29,138 nt of DNA from Atopobium sp. (GTDB taxonomy: Bacteria; Actinomycetota; Coriobacteriia; Coriobacteriales; Atopobiaceae): positions 1-29,138 of the forward strand of contig JAIJTS010000019.1 in assembly GCA_022732885.1 (NCBI GenBank). The letters are read 5' to 3'. The translations under genes and the position numbers were made by a program. The notes under the pieces are model-generated. The model was not told where the DNA came from. It was given only the letters and a program-made list of their open reading frames with translations, and searched no databases. Below, in pieces: positions 1 through 8,273 of this stretch (its first letter is position 1; each line of letters opens with the position of its first letter).

Positions 1-248
1 CTCTGGTGCAGAATGCCCTGCGAGCAGCCAAGCACGGATGGCGTATGGCCGTTGAACTCTACAATCCATCCAAGCACTGCGTCTATCTTGCACTTCCTAC
101 CTTTGATGGCGAGAAACCCCTGGCACTCGTATTTGATACGTCAGCAGAAGGTCCTTATCACGTTGTTGCAACGTTAACCGTTGAAGAAGCATATCCACTC
201 GCACGCATCTTCACTGACGGTCTTCCCTCATGGATTTTGCCTCAGTAA
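1..248 (+). CDS. DUF3825-type domain protein, C-terminal end (5' truncated by window)
   Basis: The reading frame is open to the left edge (codons in phase with base 3) and stops at 246-248, so only about the last 81 residues are seen. The pattern resembles the C-terminal part of DUF3825 proteins: N-A-L near the start, then A-V-x-L-Y, a hydrophobic strand ending in L-P, A-L-V-F, and a final segment with A-Y-x-x-A-R-I followed by W. This is family recall rather than a search, and the function of DUF3825 is not established. The gene contains one copy of the dispersed GGCGAGAAA word at 108-116. It is convergent with the sulfatase-like gene at 436. Confidence 0.6.
   Translation, partial: LVQNALRAAKHGWRMAVELYNPSKHCVYLALPTFDGEKPLALVFDTSAEGPYHVVATLTVEEAYPLARIFTDGLPSWILPQ
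108..116 (+). repeat. Copy of dispersed 9-bp word GGCGAGAAA
   Basis: An exact copy lies inside the DUF3825-type gene and is extended as GGCGAGAAACCCC. The same extension, as GGGG before TTTCTCGCC, occurs at 3238-3250. Confidence 0.7.
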
Positions 249-300
249 CCTTAACTCACAGGTAAGATTTCCTCGCAGAACAGCTCATTCAACTGGTCAC

Positions 301-331
301 AAAAAAGCCGCGTCACAGAGGCGCGGCTTTT
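301..331. terminator. Bidirectional intrinsic terminator
   Basis: A perfect 10-bp stem AAAAGCCGCG (303-312) pairs with CGCGGCTTTT (322-331) across a 9-nt loop. Six T residues follow the stem on the minus strand and four on the plus strand. It sits between the convergent ends of the DUF3825-type gene (stop at 248) and the sulfatase-like gene (stop at 436) and can serve both. Confidence 0.8.
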
Positions 332-359
332 CTTGTAGTTGGATTTTTGGCACGAGGAG

Positions 360-422
360 TTTCTCGCTAAGTGCACCGGTTTTCTCGCTAAGTACACCGG
401 TTTTCTCGCCAGTGGGCTGTTG
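360..422. repeat. 21-bp tandem repeat built on the TTTCTCGC word
   Basis: Units start at 360, 381 and 402. The first two 21-bp units (360-380, 381-401) differ at one base. The third keeps only the first eight bases and contains the exact word TTTCTCGCC at 402-410. The repeat lies between two convergent genes, next to the terminator. Confidence 0.75.
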
Positions 423-435
423 CCGGACACCTAAC

Positions 436-2589
436 TTAGTCGTGCCAAGGCTCAACAGGCCATTCATTGCCCGTGAGGCTCCAGTTTTTTATATCGTTAG
501 CATCACCGTTAATAACAAACTCCCTGACAAAGATGTCTCGCTTGCCGTTTGAAAGGGTCTCAATGTAGTAGCGAGGGCGGGTCTCACCCTCATAAGACTC
601 ATCAAGCGGTGTAGTGTAGTTAGACAAAGTTTGCTGGTCAACACCCATATCCTTCAACGTCTGCGCCAAAATATCATAGTGCCAGACTGGTGCATCAGAA
701 ACTTGCATAGGCTGAGATGCTTCTTCAGCAGTCTGACCAGCTGGCTTATAGAAAATTGCTGGAGCAGAAGGTTTTTGAATATCGGTACTAGTCAAATACC
801 AATCACCGTGATCTGCGGTAATGATAATGGATGTGTTTTCATACACACCTAGGCGCTTAAGCTCAGCAATGTACTGCGCAACAATCCTAAACGCACCCAT
901 GGTCTGCTCTTCAACGTTTTGCTTGCTTGGATCGTCCGTAGGCTCAACGTTACGGTCAAGTGTATATGGTGGATGCGAGCCAAACAAATGAATAAATCGA
1001 AATGAACCGTTCTGACCAGTATTGTCAATTGAGAGTCCGTAGTGTTGAAGCTCCTCATAATACTTACGGTCATCCTCAGTATAAGGCTGAGCAGAAAGGT
1101 CTACTTCATCCAAATTGACCGACTTACGCATACGCATATTAAGATCTTCGGTGTAGTACCAAAAGCGTGGTTTAAAGACCCAAGGCATATCTCTACAAAG
1201 CGCCGTCTTGTAGAGAATACGAAGTGCACCAAAGATATCAAGTTGATTATCTGAGCCACGACCACGAGGTTCATGATAGTTGATGGAATACTTCTGCGCA
1301 GTATCTCTATAGTGAGAATAATTCAACTGATCTGTATATAAACCGGTTTGATATCCAGCATTCTGAATATCCTTGAGATACTGATCACTTTGTGCCCAGT
1401 CGTAAACAAAATCATTAAAACTCTTACCGGGTTGAGGACGAGTACCAAAAAGCAGTGAAGGAACACCGTAGCGTGTTGGAATCATTGAGCCGACAGAATT
1501 TCTATACCAGGTAAAACCTGTAAGAGCCGCAAAGGTCTCTGGATGCTCATCGTAGAGTTTTTGAACAAAGGCGGTATCAGTTGTATCTAAAACAAACACC
1601 ACAACGTTCTTTTTTGAAGAAACACTATAGAGCCCCTCGCGCGTTGCAATAACCTGTCTTTGGTCCGCATGAGCGTCTAGTGATGCTGCAATTGATGGTC
1701 CCCACAAACTTGCAACACCAACTGCCTGAACAATGATAAGAGCTGTTGCTGTTACGAGAAGACCTGTTCTAAGCTGGCGTGCTTTTAGGAGCGAGAAAAT
1801 CACAGCAGCTGCAATAATTACCAACCAAATGGCGCCTGAGACGATCATTTTGTGTGTAAAGTTGGACCAAATGACCTCGTGTCCATCTGCAAGTGGCATA
1901 CCACCATTCATAAATACTGCCTGAACATACGACGCCACACCGATGGCTCCCACAAACGCAACAGCAACGTTAAAGACGCGCTTGCGCAGAAGCGATAGAA
2001 ACACCGTAAGAATCAGCGTAATGACAAGGCCCGCAATAATAACAGGACCTGCAACATCGTTGAGGTTAAAAGAAAGGTCTCGCGCACTTTTGGCCACCAG
2101 CTCAAGAGGAGCTACCACCAAGATAGTGAAGACCGTAAAAAATGAAATAAGAAATGCAACACCAATGCGACCCTTAGGCTTGAGGGTACCCTCTTTGCTC
2201 TCTTTGAGACGGATAGCCTCTGTTGCAAGAATTTCTTTCATCTGAGCGTTTGCAGCTTCAGCGCCTTTGGCATCTACCTTGTGAACTCTACCTTCAACAA
2301 TTTTGTCTGCATTTTCGTCAATTTTAAGCAGGCGAAAAAGTACCTTACGAGAGCGCCTAAAGGCAACACCCAGCACAGCAGAGAGTGCAACAACAACCGC
2401 TGCCAAAGCCTGGATGGTGTAGGTCATAACAGATGGATCAACATATGCCTGAGCCGTTGTAGGCAAAAGTGCCCACCAAATAAGCGTCAACGCCAAAACA
2501 TACAGTGCTGCGTGAACAAAGAGTGCACAAATCTTATGAGCAGTAGCTTGCGTTACAGGCTTCGAAGATACGGTGACTATTTTACGCAC
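436..2589 (-). CDS. Membrane-anchored sulfatase/LtaS-superfamily enzyme
   Basis: The 717-aa product has an N-terminal group of hydrophobic segments (starting about residues 15-35, then three to four more before residue 320) and a C-terminal extracytoplasmic alkaline-phosphatase-superfamily domain. Visible active-site elements are VLDTTD (first Asp about 335), a Thr in PTRYGVPSLL (about 372, the expected nucleophile position), an HPPY segment and the metal-binding ADHGDW (Asp593, His594). LTA synthases, phosphoethanolamine transferases and sulfatases share this arrangement, so a phosphoglycerol or phosphoethanolamine transferase for a surface glycopolymer is inferred, not shown. I chose the GTG at 2589: AAGGA lies 11 nt upstream, and the start overlaps the stop of the YidC-TagF gene as GTGCGTAA. 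The longer frame up to 2727 would overlap that gene by 146 bp. The two genes are probably translationally coupled. Confidence 0.8.
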   Translation of the reverse strand: MRKIVTVSSKPVTQATAHKICALFVHAALYVLALTLIWWALLPTTAQAYVDPSVMTYTIQALAAVVVALSAVLGVAFRRSRKVLFRLLKIDENADKIVEGRVHKVDAKGAEAANAQMKEILATEAIRLKESKEGTLKPKGRIGVAFLISFFTVFTILVVAPLELVAKSARDLSFNLNDVAGPVIIAGLVITLILTVFLSLLRKRVFNVAVAFVGAIGVASYVQAVFMNGGMPLADGHEVIWSNFTHKMIVSGAIWLVIIAAAVIFSLLKARQLRTGLLVTATALIIVQAVGVASLWGPSIAASLDAHADQRQVIATREGLYSVSSKKNVVVFVLDTTDTAFVQKLYDEHPETFAALTGFTWYRNSVGSMIPTRYGVPSLLFGTRPQPGKSFNDFVYDWAQSDQYLKDIQNAGYQTGLYTDQLNYSHYRDTAQKYSINYHEPRGRGSDNQLDIFGALRILYKTALCRDMPWVFKPRFWYYTEDLNMRMRKSVNLDEVDLSAQPYTEDDRKYYEELQHYGLSIDNTGQNGSFRFIHLFGSHPPYTLDRNVEPTDDPSKQNVEEQTMGAFRIVAQYIAELKRLGVYENTSIIITADHGDWYLTSTDIQKPSAPAIFYKPAGQTAEEASQPMQVSDAPVWHYDILAQTLKDMGVDQQTLSNYTTPLDESYEGETRPRYYIETLSNGKRDIFVREFVINGDANDIKNWSLTGNEWPVEPWHD

Positions 2590-4555
2590 AAAGATCACTG
2601 TCCTTTCCGGCAGCATCACCCGCGGATGCATCGTCAGTCTTCTTAACGTCAGCGTCTGCAGTTTCTTCCTGGTGTGCCAGGACACGTTCGAGGATGAACT
2701 TACCTGCAGCTTCTCCACCATGGCCAAGGTTGAAAATCATGTTGTTGCGGATTTCTTCAATCTTGTGCGACCAGCTATCAGTCTCTTCAAGCATCTGCGC
2801 AACGGCGTCGCCAAGGCCCGAAAGATCCTGAGGATCAAAACTGCGACCAATCTCATTTCTAAGCGTAATGTCACACGGATCCGAATGAATCTTGCTCCAG
2901 TCGGGGTTATTCTCCTTCATAGCAGTATCAATGAAGACCGACGGCTTAAGCGTGGTAAACGAGAACTCCTCAGCAACACTCGACCAATCTGTGAAGAGCA
3001 GGTCAGCCGAGAGAACCGAAGTATTAGAGCTGAAGTCGGTCTCAAAGGAAAGCTCCTCAGGGTCTGCGTCAGCATAGCGAGCAAGAATCTCTTCCATACG
3101 AGCAGGATAGCGCTTCAAATACTCAGGGTGCGGGCGAACCACAATACGCCAGCCGCGACCCATAAGCTGCTCAAGCAGGCCGTCAAGGCAGCTGTCCATC
3201 AAGTTGTCATACTGCCACGAAGGACCTATAAGCAACAGGGGTTTCTCGCCAGGTTTACGCTGACCCAGATTCTGCTTCTGGTAATTCTTGATTGACCTAT
3301 CGAGAAGATCATAGCCAATAGCAGGCTTTCTCTTGGATGGTGTTCCATAGTACTTCTCGACCAGCTCAAGATCGTGCTGCTGATGAGGACCAACGCAAAG
3401 AACATCGTCGTAGTAGGTATACTCGTTGCGCGTTGACGTGACGGTCATAGAGGTCATGTGGTGACACATATACATATACTCGGCGTCTTTACGTACGTAG
3501 GAACGCTTCATGTAAGAGCTTTCCAAGTCGCCAAGAGAGGTAACCACAACGTCTGCATCAAGCTTCATAAAAAGTGTAATAAGTCGACGCTGTCCAAAAT
3601 AATACGGAATCAAACGAGGTTGCTTTTTTGCAAGCTCGAAAACCTGGTCATTAGGATCAGAAGTGACATAGTGAATGCGGATATCAGAATTTGCCAGTAA
3701 CCACTCAATAGCACCCTGAAAGTACTTGTAGAAGCCACTTGCCTCAGAATAGAAAACCAGATGCTTGCCAATGGTATCAAAAAAGCGCTTGTAATCTTCT
3801 TTTTCACGAGCAGCATGAGGATCACGCTGGAACCATTTGTGAGAGGACTTAGTTGCTGCATCCATTGCTTCAAACTCATCACGAGCAGCGTTTAACTCCT
3901 TATAATCAACCTGCTTGCGAGGGTCAATAATAATGTTACATACAATTTGAACCAGAATTGAAAGCAGGTTTGAACAAACCCAATAAAACGCCATACCACA
4001 AACAACATAAACAGCAAGCACAAGAGACATTGCAATAGAAAGTCCATTGGTAGTGTTCTTTTCGGCACGAGACTGCTCACGCTGAAGCGGGTTCAACAGG
4101 TTAGAAGCAAGTCCCAGAGCAACTGAAGAAAGAGCAGCAGCCAACGGCATAATCCAGGTAATACCACCATTAATAATTGGAGTCATGCCCAAAAACTCAG
4201 TACCAGGAGCGCCAGAATCAGTAATACCGTGAATAACATCAACCAGGCCAAACAGAATAACTACCTGAATTGCTAGTGGAATAAGACTCAAAAGCGGATG
4301 ATAGCCTGCTTTTTTATTGAGCTCATTAGAGCGCTCCTCAATAGCTTCCTTGTCACCAAAATACCGCGTCTTCAAACGGAAGGTCTCGGGCATAAGACGC
4401 ACCATAATAATAGAGTTTTGCTGTGTCCAAAGCGCTAGTGGCATCAAAATGACTTTAGTTGCAAGAGTAAAAAGAAAGATTGCCGCCCACCAATTGCCTG
4501 TTAAGTTATATGCAGGCTGAACGATAAGTGAAAAAACATGTGCAAGCTGTTCCAT
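2582..4555 (-). CDS. YidC/Oxa1-like domain fused to CDP-glycerol glycerophosphotransferase-like domain
   Basis: The 657-aa product has two parts. Residues about 15-215 are a YidC/Oxa1 core: hydrophobic segments near 22-43, 86-107, 124-153 and 171-211, with Lys34 in TLATKVILMPL where YidC proteins carry the conserved basic groove residue. Residues about 250-620 resemble TagF/TagB glycerophosphotransferases (Pfam PF04464), with VVRPHPE (about 474) and FTDWSSVAEEFSF (about 521) followed by KPSVF. The tail is Asp/Ala/Lys-rich. The ATG at 4555 is preferred over a TTG two codons earlier because GAAAG precedes it at suitable spacing. The domain order suggests a membrane-tethered cytosolic transferase; whether the Oxa1 part inserts proteins is unknown. 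It overlaps the downstream sulfatase-like gene by 8 bp, which implies one pathway, probably a teichoic-acid-like polymer or its decoration. Confidence 0.85.
   Translation of the reverse strand: MEQLAHVFSLIVQPAYNLTGNWWAAIFLFTLATKVILMPLALWTQQNSIIMVRLMPETFRLKTRYFGDKEAIEERSNELNKKAGYHPLLSLIPLAIQVVILFGLVDVIHGITDSGAPGTEFLGMTPIINGGITWIMPLAAALSSVALGLASNLLNPLQREQSRAEKNTTNGLSIAMSLVLAVYVVCGMAFYWVCSNLLSILVQIVCNIIIDPRKQVDYKELNAARDEFEAMDAATKSSHKWFQRDPHAAREKEDYKRFFDTIGKHLVFYSEASGFYKYFQGAIEWLLANSDIRIHYVTSDPNDQVFELAKKQPRLIPYYFGQRRLITLFMKLDADVVVTSLGDLESSYMKRSYVRKDAEYMYMCHHMTSMTVTSTRNEYTYYDDVLCVGPHQQHDLELVEKYYGTPSKRKPAIGYDLLDRSIKNYQKQNLGQRKPGEKPLLLIGPSWQYDNLMDSCLDGLLEQLMGRGWRIVVRPHPEYLKRYPARMEEILARYADADPEELSFETDFSSNTSVLSADLLFTDWSSVAEEFSFTTLKPSVFIDTAMKENNPDWSKIHSDPCDITLRNEIGRSFDPQDLSGLGDAVAQMLEETDSWSHKIEEIRNNMIFNLGHGGEAAGKFILERVLAHQEETADADVKKTDDASAGDAAGKDSDLCA
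3242..3250 (-). repeat. Copy of dispersed 9-bp word TTTCTCGCC
   Basis: An exact copy lies inside the YidC-TagF gene, in the context GGGGTTTCTCGCCAGG. Its extension matches copies in unrelated loci, so it is not explained by protein homology. Confidence 0.7.
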
Positions 4556-5002
4556 ATACAAACTTTCTACGAAAAATCTCTACAAAAGTTGACCAGACCT
4601 ATAAACCCAAAACCAACAAACATCATAAGAATCCATAACAAACCAGAAAAACTCAACAAAATCAATGTGACTTACAGAACACTAAAAGGAACCTATTGTG
4701 TTCATTTCTATGCATATTTTAATTATAGTATTAAAAGCACTCTTTAACGGGGTTTTAAACTAATACTCTAACAAACAAATTATTTATTTAGCATGGATAA
4801 AATTTATCAACAAATTGCTTTATTTAAAATTATTCTGTAAAAAACACGTAGTTGATTGTCCTTCTCGTTAATCAAAATTTAATACTTGAAATGGTATTTT
4901 CTTTCATTTTTTACTTGCAATCATGCTTCTGCCGACTAAAATACACTCCATATTATTTTTAATATCTTGCGTGTTAAAACGCTGGTGAAATGAGGAGATT
5001 CT
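4556..5002. other. AT-rich divergent intergenic region
   Basis: This 447-bp region separates the YidC-TagF gene (leftward) from the araC-type gene (rightward). It is strongly AT-rich, contains no convincing gene, and must hold the promoters of both units. I could only pick out the rightward one (4915-4942). The leftward leader is long enough to hold control elements, but none was recognised. Confidence 0.6.
4915..4942 (+). promoter_or_regulatory. Putative promoter of the AraC-type gene
   Basis: TTGCAA (4915-4920) and TAAAAT (4937-4942) are separated by 16 bp. They lie 60 bp upstream of the start codon, whose ribosome binding site GAGGAG is at 4992-4997. Confidence 0.4.
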
Positions 5003-5812
5003 ATGCAGGCTAATCTGCAGAAGCTAAAAGAAACCTACTCTCGGCAGACGTATAGCGTATTTTCGGTCAACCGCCAACAGAAAATAGCTGATTCTCAAGT
5101 AGCTTTTTCACTTGCTCATTCTGTCTTTATCATTCCTGTCTTTGGTGCCGCTGAGATTACTATTGGTGGTAAAGAGTTTGTATGCGAAGGAAGCACAGTA
5201 GTCCATGCTCCTGCAGGTCAGACAGTATCTTATCGCACCCTCTATGGGCGCTCATTTGACCACGTTAACATCTACTACGATGGTATTAAAACCGACGAAA
5301 CCAGTCCAATTTTTGATGCCTTTGCCTTTGACCCTCAGGGATTTGACCGTATTCTTGATAAGACATTGGATCTTGAAAAACTCAACTCTCTACCATCACT
5401 AGATAATCGCGTTGCACAGATTGTCAATGGCACCGAGCTTATCAAATCAATGTTCCTACTTACTAACAGTCAAAAAGTTCAGGAGAGCATGGCTGAAGCT
5501 CGCACATATATTGAACTTCACTTTGCAGACCCTATTACTATTCCTGGCTTGGCCAAGCGTTCTGGAATGAGTACTCAACGCTTTTCGAACAATTTTGTTC
5601 AGACATTTGGTGTTCGTCCCATGACATTCATCATTGCAAAACGTCTTGATCATGCTCAGCAGTTGCTTCAATCTGGCCTTTCTGTACGTGAGACTTCCGA
5701 GGCAGTTGGCTACAGTGATCCGTTCTACTTTAGTAGGCTATACAAGAAACACATGGGAGTTACGCCTCAGGATGTTCATGATCGCTATGAGGGAAACATA
5801 CTCATTAAGTAG
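5003..5812 (+). CDS. AraC family transcriptional regulator
   Basis: The 269-aa product has an N-terminal cupin-like effector domain (about 25-130), suggested by GAAEITIGGKEFVCEGSTVVHAPAG-type beta strands. The C-terminal AraC/XylS double helix-turn-helix lies at about 165-262, with ITIPGLAKRSGMSTQRFSNNF as the first unit and VRETSEAVGYSDPFYFSRLYKK plus GVTPQDV as the second. The ATG follows GAGGAG at 6-nt spacing. The gene is convergent with the SDR-KdgT operon, which is the closest candidate target, so the ligand may be a sugar acid; this is inference from position only. A strong terminator follows the gene. Confidence 0.9.
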   Translation: MQANLQKLKETYSRQTYSVFSVNRQQKIADSQVAFSLAHSVFIIPVFGAAEITIGGKEFVCEGSTVVHAPAGQTVSYRTLYGRSFDHVNIYYDGIKTDETSPIFDAFAFDPQGFDRILDKTLDLEKLNSLPSLDNRVAQIVNGTELIKSMFLLTNSQKVQESMAEARTYIELHFADPITIPGLAKRSGMSTQRFSNNFVQTFGVRPMTFIIAKRLDHAQQLLQSGLSVRETSEAVGYSDPFYFSRLYKKHMGVTPQDVHDRYEGNILIK

Positions 5813-5879
5813 TAATTGCTTGTAGAAATTACGCGTCAATTACTTGTGACAAAGCTGGTCGCAGATTTTATTACAAATT

Positions 5880-5914
5880 AAAGGGTCAGAACGAAGTGTT
5901 CTGACCCTTTTTGC
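5880..5914 (+). terminator. Intrinsic terminator after the AraC-type gene
   Basis: A 13-bp perfect stem, AAAGGGTCAGAAC (5880-5892) with GTTCTGACCCTTT (5898-5910), has a 5-nt loop and is followed by more T residues. It lies 68 bp after the stop codon. Confidence 0.9.
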
Positions 5915-5983
5915 ATAATCAGATGGTTTTATTCATTTTTATGCATACATAATTTTTGAGCCCAAAATTATGTGCCAAAAAAA

Positions 5984-6131
5984 GGTAAAAATCCCGTTTA
6001 GTTGGAGATGAAAAATGAAAATTAACCGTTTTATCTCCAACTAAGACGATTTTTTACCGCATCAAAAATTTTTATCTGGGCAAACGCTGTATGCAAAAAA
6101 ATGAAACCTCCAACTAAACGGATTTTTTACC
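5984..6131. repeat. Three copies of a 24-bp element, one inverted
   Basis: Copies lie at 5984-6007 (inverted), 6035-6058 and 6108-6131. Each runs from CTCCAACTAA to TTTTTACC. The first (reverse-complemented) and third differ at one base, and the middle copy at about four. The first and second can fold into one long hairpin. They lie between the convergent AraC-type and KdgT-like genes, away from any start codon, so operator function is not obvious. The surrounding 5915-6248 stretch holds no gene I can support. Confidence 0.75.
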
Positions 6132-6248
6132 ACTTGGAGACTTATTTGATTGTTTCCAAAAGAATCAAAGTCGTCCTTTGCGCCTGCACAAGCCATTTTT
6201 GCCATTCTCCGAGCATCTTTACAAGGAGCCACTGCTGCTTTGCAACAC

Positions 6249-6283
6249 AAAAAAATCCCAGCACCGCTAGGTGCTGGGATTTT
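6249..6283 (-). terminator. Intrinsic terminator after the KdgT-like gene
   Basis: A 14-bp perfect stem, AAAATCCCAGCACC (6252-6265) with GGTGCTGGGATTTT (6270-6283), has a 4-nt loop. The minus strand continues with T residues. It is 22 bp past the stop codon at 6305. Confidence 0.9.
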
Positions 6284-6304
6284 ACATTTTAACTGTAGAA
6301 CCTG

Positions 6305-7300
6305 TTAAGCAACCTCAACAACTTTCTCTGAAGAGTTGTCTTTCTTAGCAAAATGCTCAGCTACATAACCTGTGAGCAAAGGAGTCAAAATTGCAGTTAC
6401 GATGACAGCTGCAGCAACCTGTGCGTTTGCGATTGCAAGAGCAGCACCACCGTACAAGGCTGGGTTAGCCTCAGCCATAGCAGCAGGTGTAAGCGCATTT
6501 GCTCCTGCGCAGGAAGAAATAGCAACGCCAGCAATGCCAGTTCCACCAGTTGCTTTATCAACAAAGTAGTTGATAAAGCCACCACAAGCAGAACAGATAA
6601 CACCAAGCAAAATACCTGCAGGACCAGCGGTGATGAGAGAATCAAACTTCATTGTTGTGCCCATTGCAAAGAAGGTCATCACAATGATTGCTGGCAGAGC
6701 ACTGGTTAGCATTTTCTTCATAGATGGGAAGAAGTTGCCAAGCAGGATACCTAGGATGATTGGGAGAACCGCGCCAAGCAAAGACCAATTGATTGGAGAC
6801 TGACCAGTGGCGCCAAGAGCAAGCATGGTAACTGGAGGGCCAACGACCAATGTAGTAATTGCAACTGCACCCTGCTCATACTCATTACCATAGTCAGCCA
6901 TCAAACCTGCATACATAGAGTTATTTGCACCAGAGCAAGCAGCAAGAATGACCATAGAAGAGAGGCCAAGCAGGTTATCGTTTAGGAAAAACAGAACAGC
7001 AAGACCAAGAGCAACGCAGAATATAACCTTAGAAATGATAATAATTGCGCCACGAAGAGCAGCCTTTGGTGCACTCTTAAACGAAATGGTTGCACCAACA
7101 CACAACATGAAAGCGCCAACCAAAGCAGCGGTGCCTTTAACAGTCATAGCTGCAGTAAAGCTACCAAGCGTTGGAAATACATTTGGGAAAAATGTATTCA
7201 TGAAAACACCAAGAAGCAGTGGTACCAGGATGTTTGCACCTGGAATGCGACCCAACGCCTTAAATGGGTGCTGAATAGAAATTGGTTCTTTTGTAGCCAT
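6305..7300 (-). CDS. kdgT: KdgT-like 2-keto-3-deoxygluconate permease
   Basis: The 331-aa product is highly hydrophobic, with about ten membrane segments. The N-terminus IPGANILVPLLLGVFMNTFFP and the central CSGANNSMYAGLM match the KdgT family (TC 2.A.10), proton symporters for 2-keto-3-deoxygluconate and related sugar acids; the length is close to the family norm. The ATG at 7300 is preferred over a TTG two codons earlier because AGGTGA precedes it by 6 nt. That ribosome binding site overlaps the stop of the SDR gene, so the two form a tight operon. Family membership is clear, but the exact substrate is inferred. Confidence 0.88.
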   Translation of the reverse strand: MATKEPISIQHPFKALGRIPGANILVPLLLGVFMNTFFPNVFPTLGSFTAAMTVKGTAALVGAFMLCVGATISFKSAPKAALRGAIIIISKVIFCVALGLAVLFFLNDNLLGLSSMVILAACSGANNSMYAGLMADYGNEYEQGAVAITTLVVGPPVTMLALGATGQSPINWSLLGAVLPIILGILLGNFFPSMKKMLTSALPAIIVMTFFAMGTTMKFDSLITAGPAGILLGVICSACGGFINYFVDKATGGTGIAGVAISSCAGANALTPAAMAEANPALYGGAALAIANAQVAAAVIVTAILTPLLTGYVAEHFAKKDNSSEKVVEVA

Positions 7301-7310
7301 CAACAATCAC

Positions 7311-8063
7311 CTAGTCCATTACGATGCCGCCGTCGCAGTCGCCAACCTCACCGTTGACGAAGCTAGCAGCATCAGAAGCAAAGAATAGTACCATCTGTGC
7401 AGGCTCAGATGCCTGTGCAGGACGACCGAGAGGAATAATACCTACGACCTTCTTGTACTTCTCCTCATCATTAGAAAGTGCAGTAGTCATATCTGTAATG
7501 GTGAAAGATGGGCAAACTGCATTACAAGAAATGCCATACTTGCCACCCTCTTTAGCAATAGCCTTGGTAAAGCCGTTCATGCCAGCCTTAGAAGAAGCGT
7601 ATGCAACGGTACCGAGGAGGCCGCCACCAATTTTGCCTGCAACGGAAGAAACGTTAACAATGCGTGCACCGCCACGGTTGATGAAGTGCTGCCAAAGAGC
7701 GTGAGTTACGTTGTAGGTACCAGTGAGGTTAGTGTTGATGGTCTCGTTCCATTCTGCATCATCAACCTCGGTAAAAGGAACGGAGCTAATGCGACCAGCG
7801 CAGTTGATAAGAACGTTGACGTCGCCGCGCTCATCAAGAATCTGAGCAACAGTCTTCTTGACGCCCTCTGCATCTGAAATGTCCATGGTGTAGAAGAAGT
7901 TACCCTCTCCAAGCTCTTCAACAAACTTACGACCAGTGTCCTCATGACGAGCGCAAACGATTACATGTCCACCTCCAGCAACAATACCCTTGGAGATCTC
8001 GGCGCCAATACCTGCGCTTCCGCCTGTAACCAGAACCAACTTACCTGTAAAATCGAATGCCAT
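7311..8063 (-). CDS. SDR family oxidoreductase (KduD / gluconate 5-dehydrogenase-like)
   Basis: The 250-aa classical short-chain dehydrogenase has the dinucleotide motif TGGSAGIG (about 13-20), NVLINCAG, and the catalytic Ser-Tyr-Lys set in NVSSVAGKIGGG and YASSK. The C-terminal part ends GEVGDCDGGIVMD, as in many SDRs. Its ATG is preceded by AAGGAG (complement of 8069-8074). It is the first gene of the operon with the KdgT-like permease, so a role in interconverting a sugar acid such as a ketogluconate is likely. The specific substrate cannot be read from the sequence. Confidence 0.88.
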   Translation of the reverse strand: MAFDFTGKLVLVTGGSAGIGAEISKGIVAGGGHVIVCARHEDTGRKFVEELGEGNFFYTMDISDAEGVKKTVAQILDERGDVNVLINCAGRISSVPFTEVDDAEWNETINTNLTGTYNVTHALWQHFINRGGARIVNVSSVAGKIGGGLLGTVAYASSKAGMNGFTKAIAKEGGKYGISCNAVCPSFTITDMTTALSNDEEKYKKVVGIIPLGRPAQASEPAQMVLFFASDAASFVNGEVGDCDGGIVMD

Positions 8064-8240
8064 GCTCTCTCCTTATATTCACGAGCACAAACCATTAGGA
8101 AACAAATAAATTCTAGCCATATTCGTATAATTTTCTATACAAAAATACTTTTAAAAAAACAAATCCTATGGTAGATAAAAAGAAAGAAAAACAAGTAACA
8201 AAAAATAATGCATATTTATCATATTAAACTTCAATTTCTA

Positions 8241-8268
8241 TTCAAATTTTCTTTGGATTAAGTATATT
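8241..8268 (+). promoter_or_regulatory. Putative promoter of the manganese transporter operon
   Basis: TTCAAA (8241-8246) and TATATT (8263-8268) are separated by 16 bp. The expected transcription start falls within the adjacent palindrome (8274-8309). Confidence 0.45.
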
Positions 8269-8273
8269 CGGTA

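Noticed and set aside
181..552. 123-codon plus-strand frame near the left edge
   Set aside because: It overlaps the end of the DUF3825-type gene, runs through a terminator and the 21-bp repeats, and enters the sulfatase gene on the opposite strand. It has no ribosome binding site.
2573..3295. 240-codon plus-strand frame
   Set aside because: It is antisense to the well-supported YidC-TagF gene, has no recognisable domain and no ribosome binding site.
5984..6131. Possible CRISPR remnant
   Set aside because: There are only three copies, one of them inverted, with unequal spacing (27 and 49 bp) and no cas genes nearby.
6062..6250. 62-codon cysteine-containing minus-strand frame downstream of the KdgT-like gene
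   Set aside because: It starts with TTG without a ribosome binding site, next to the KdgT terminator, and runs through a 24-bp repeat copy. It might be a decayed gene fragment, but I recognise no parent.
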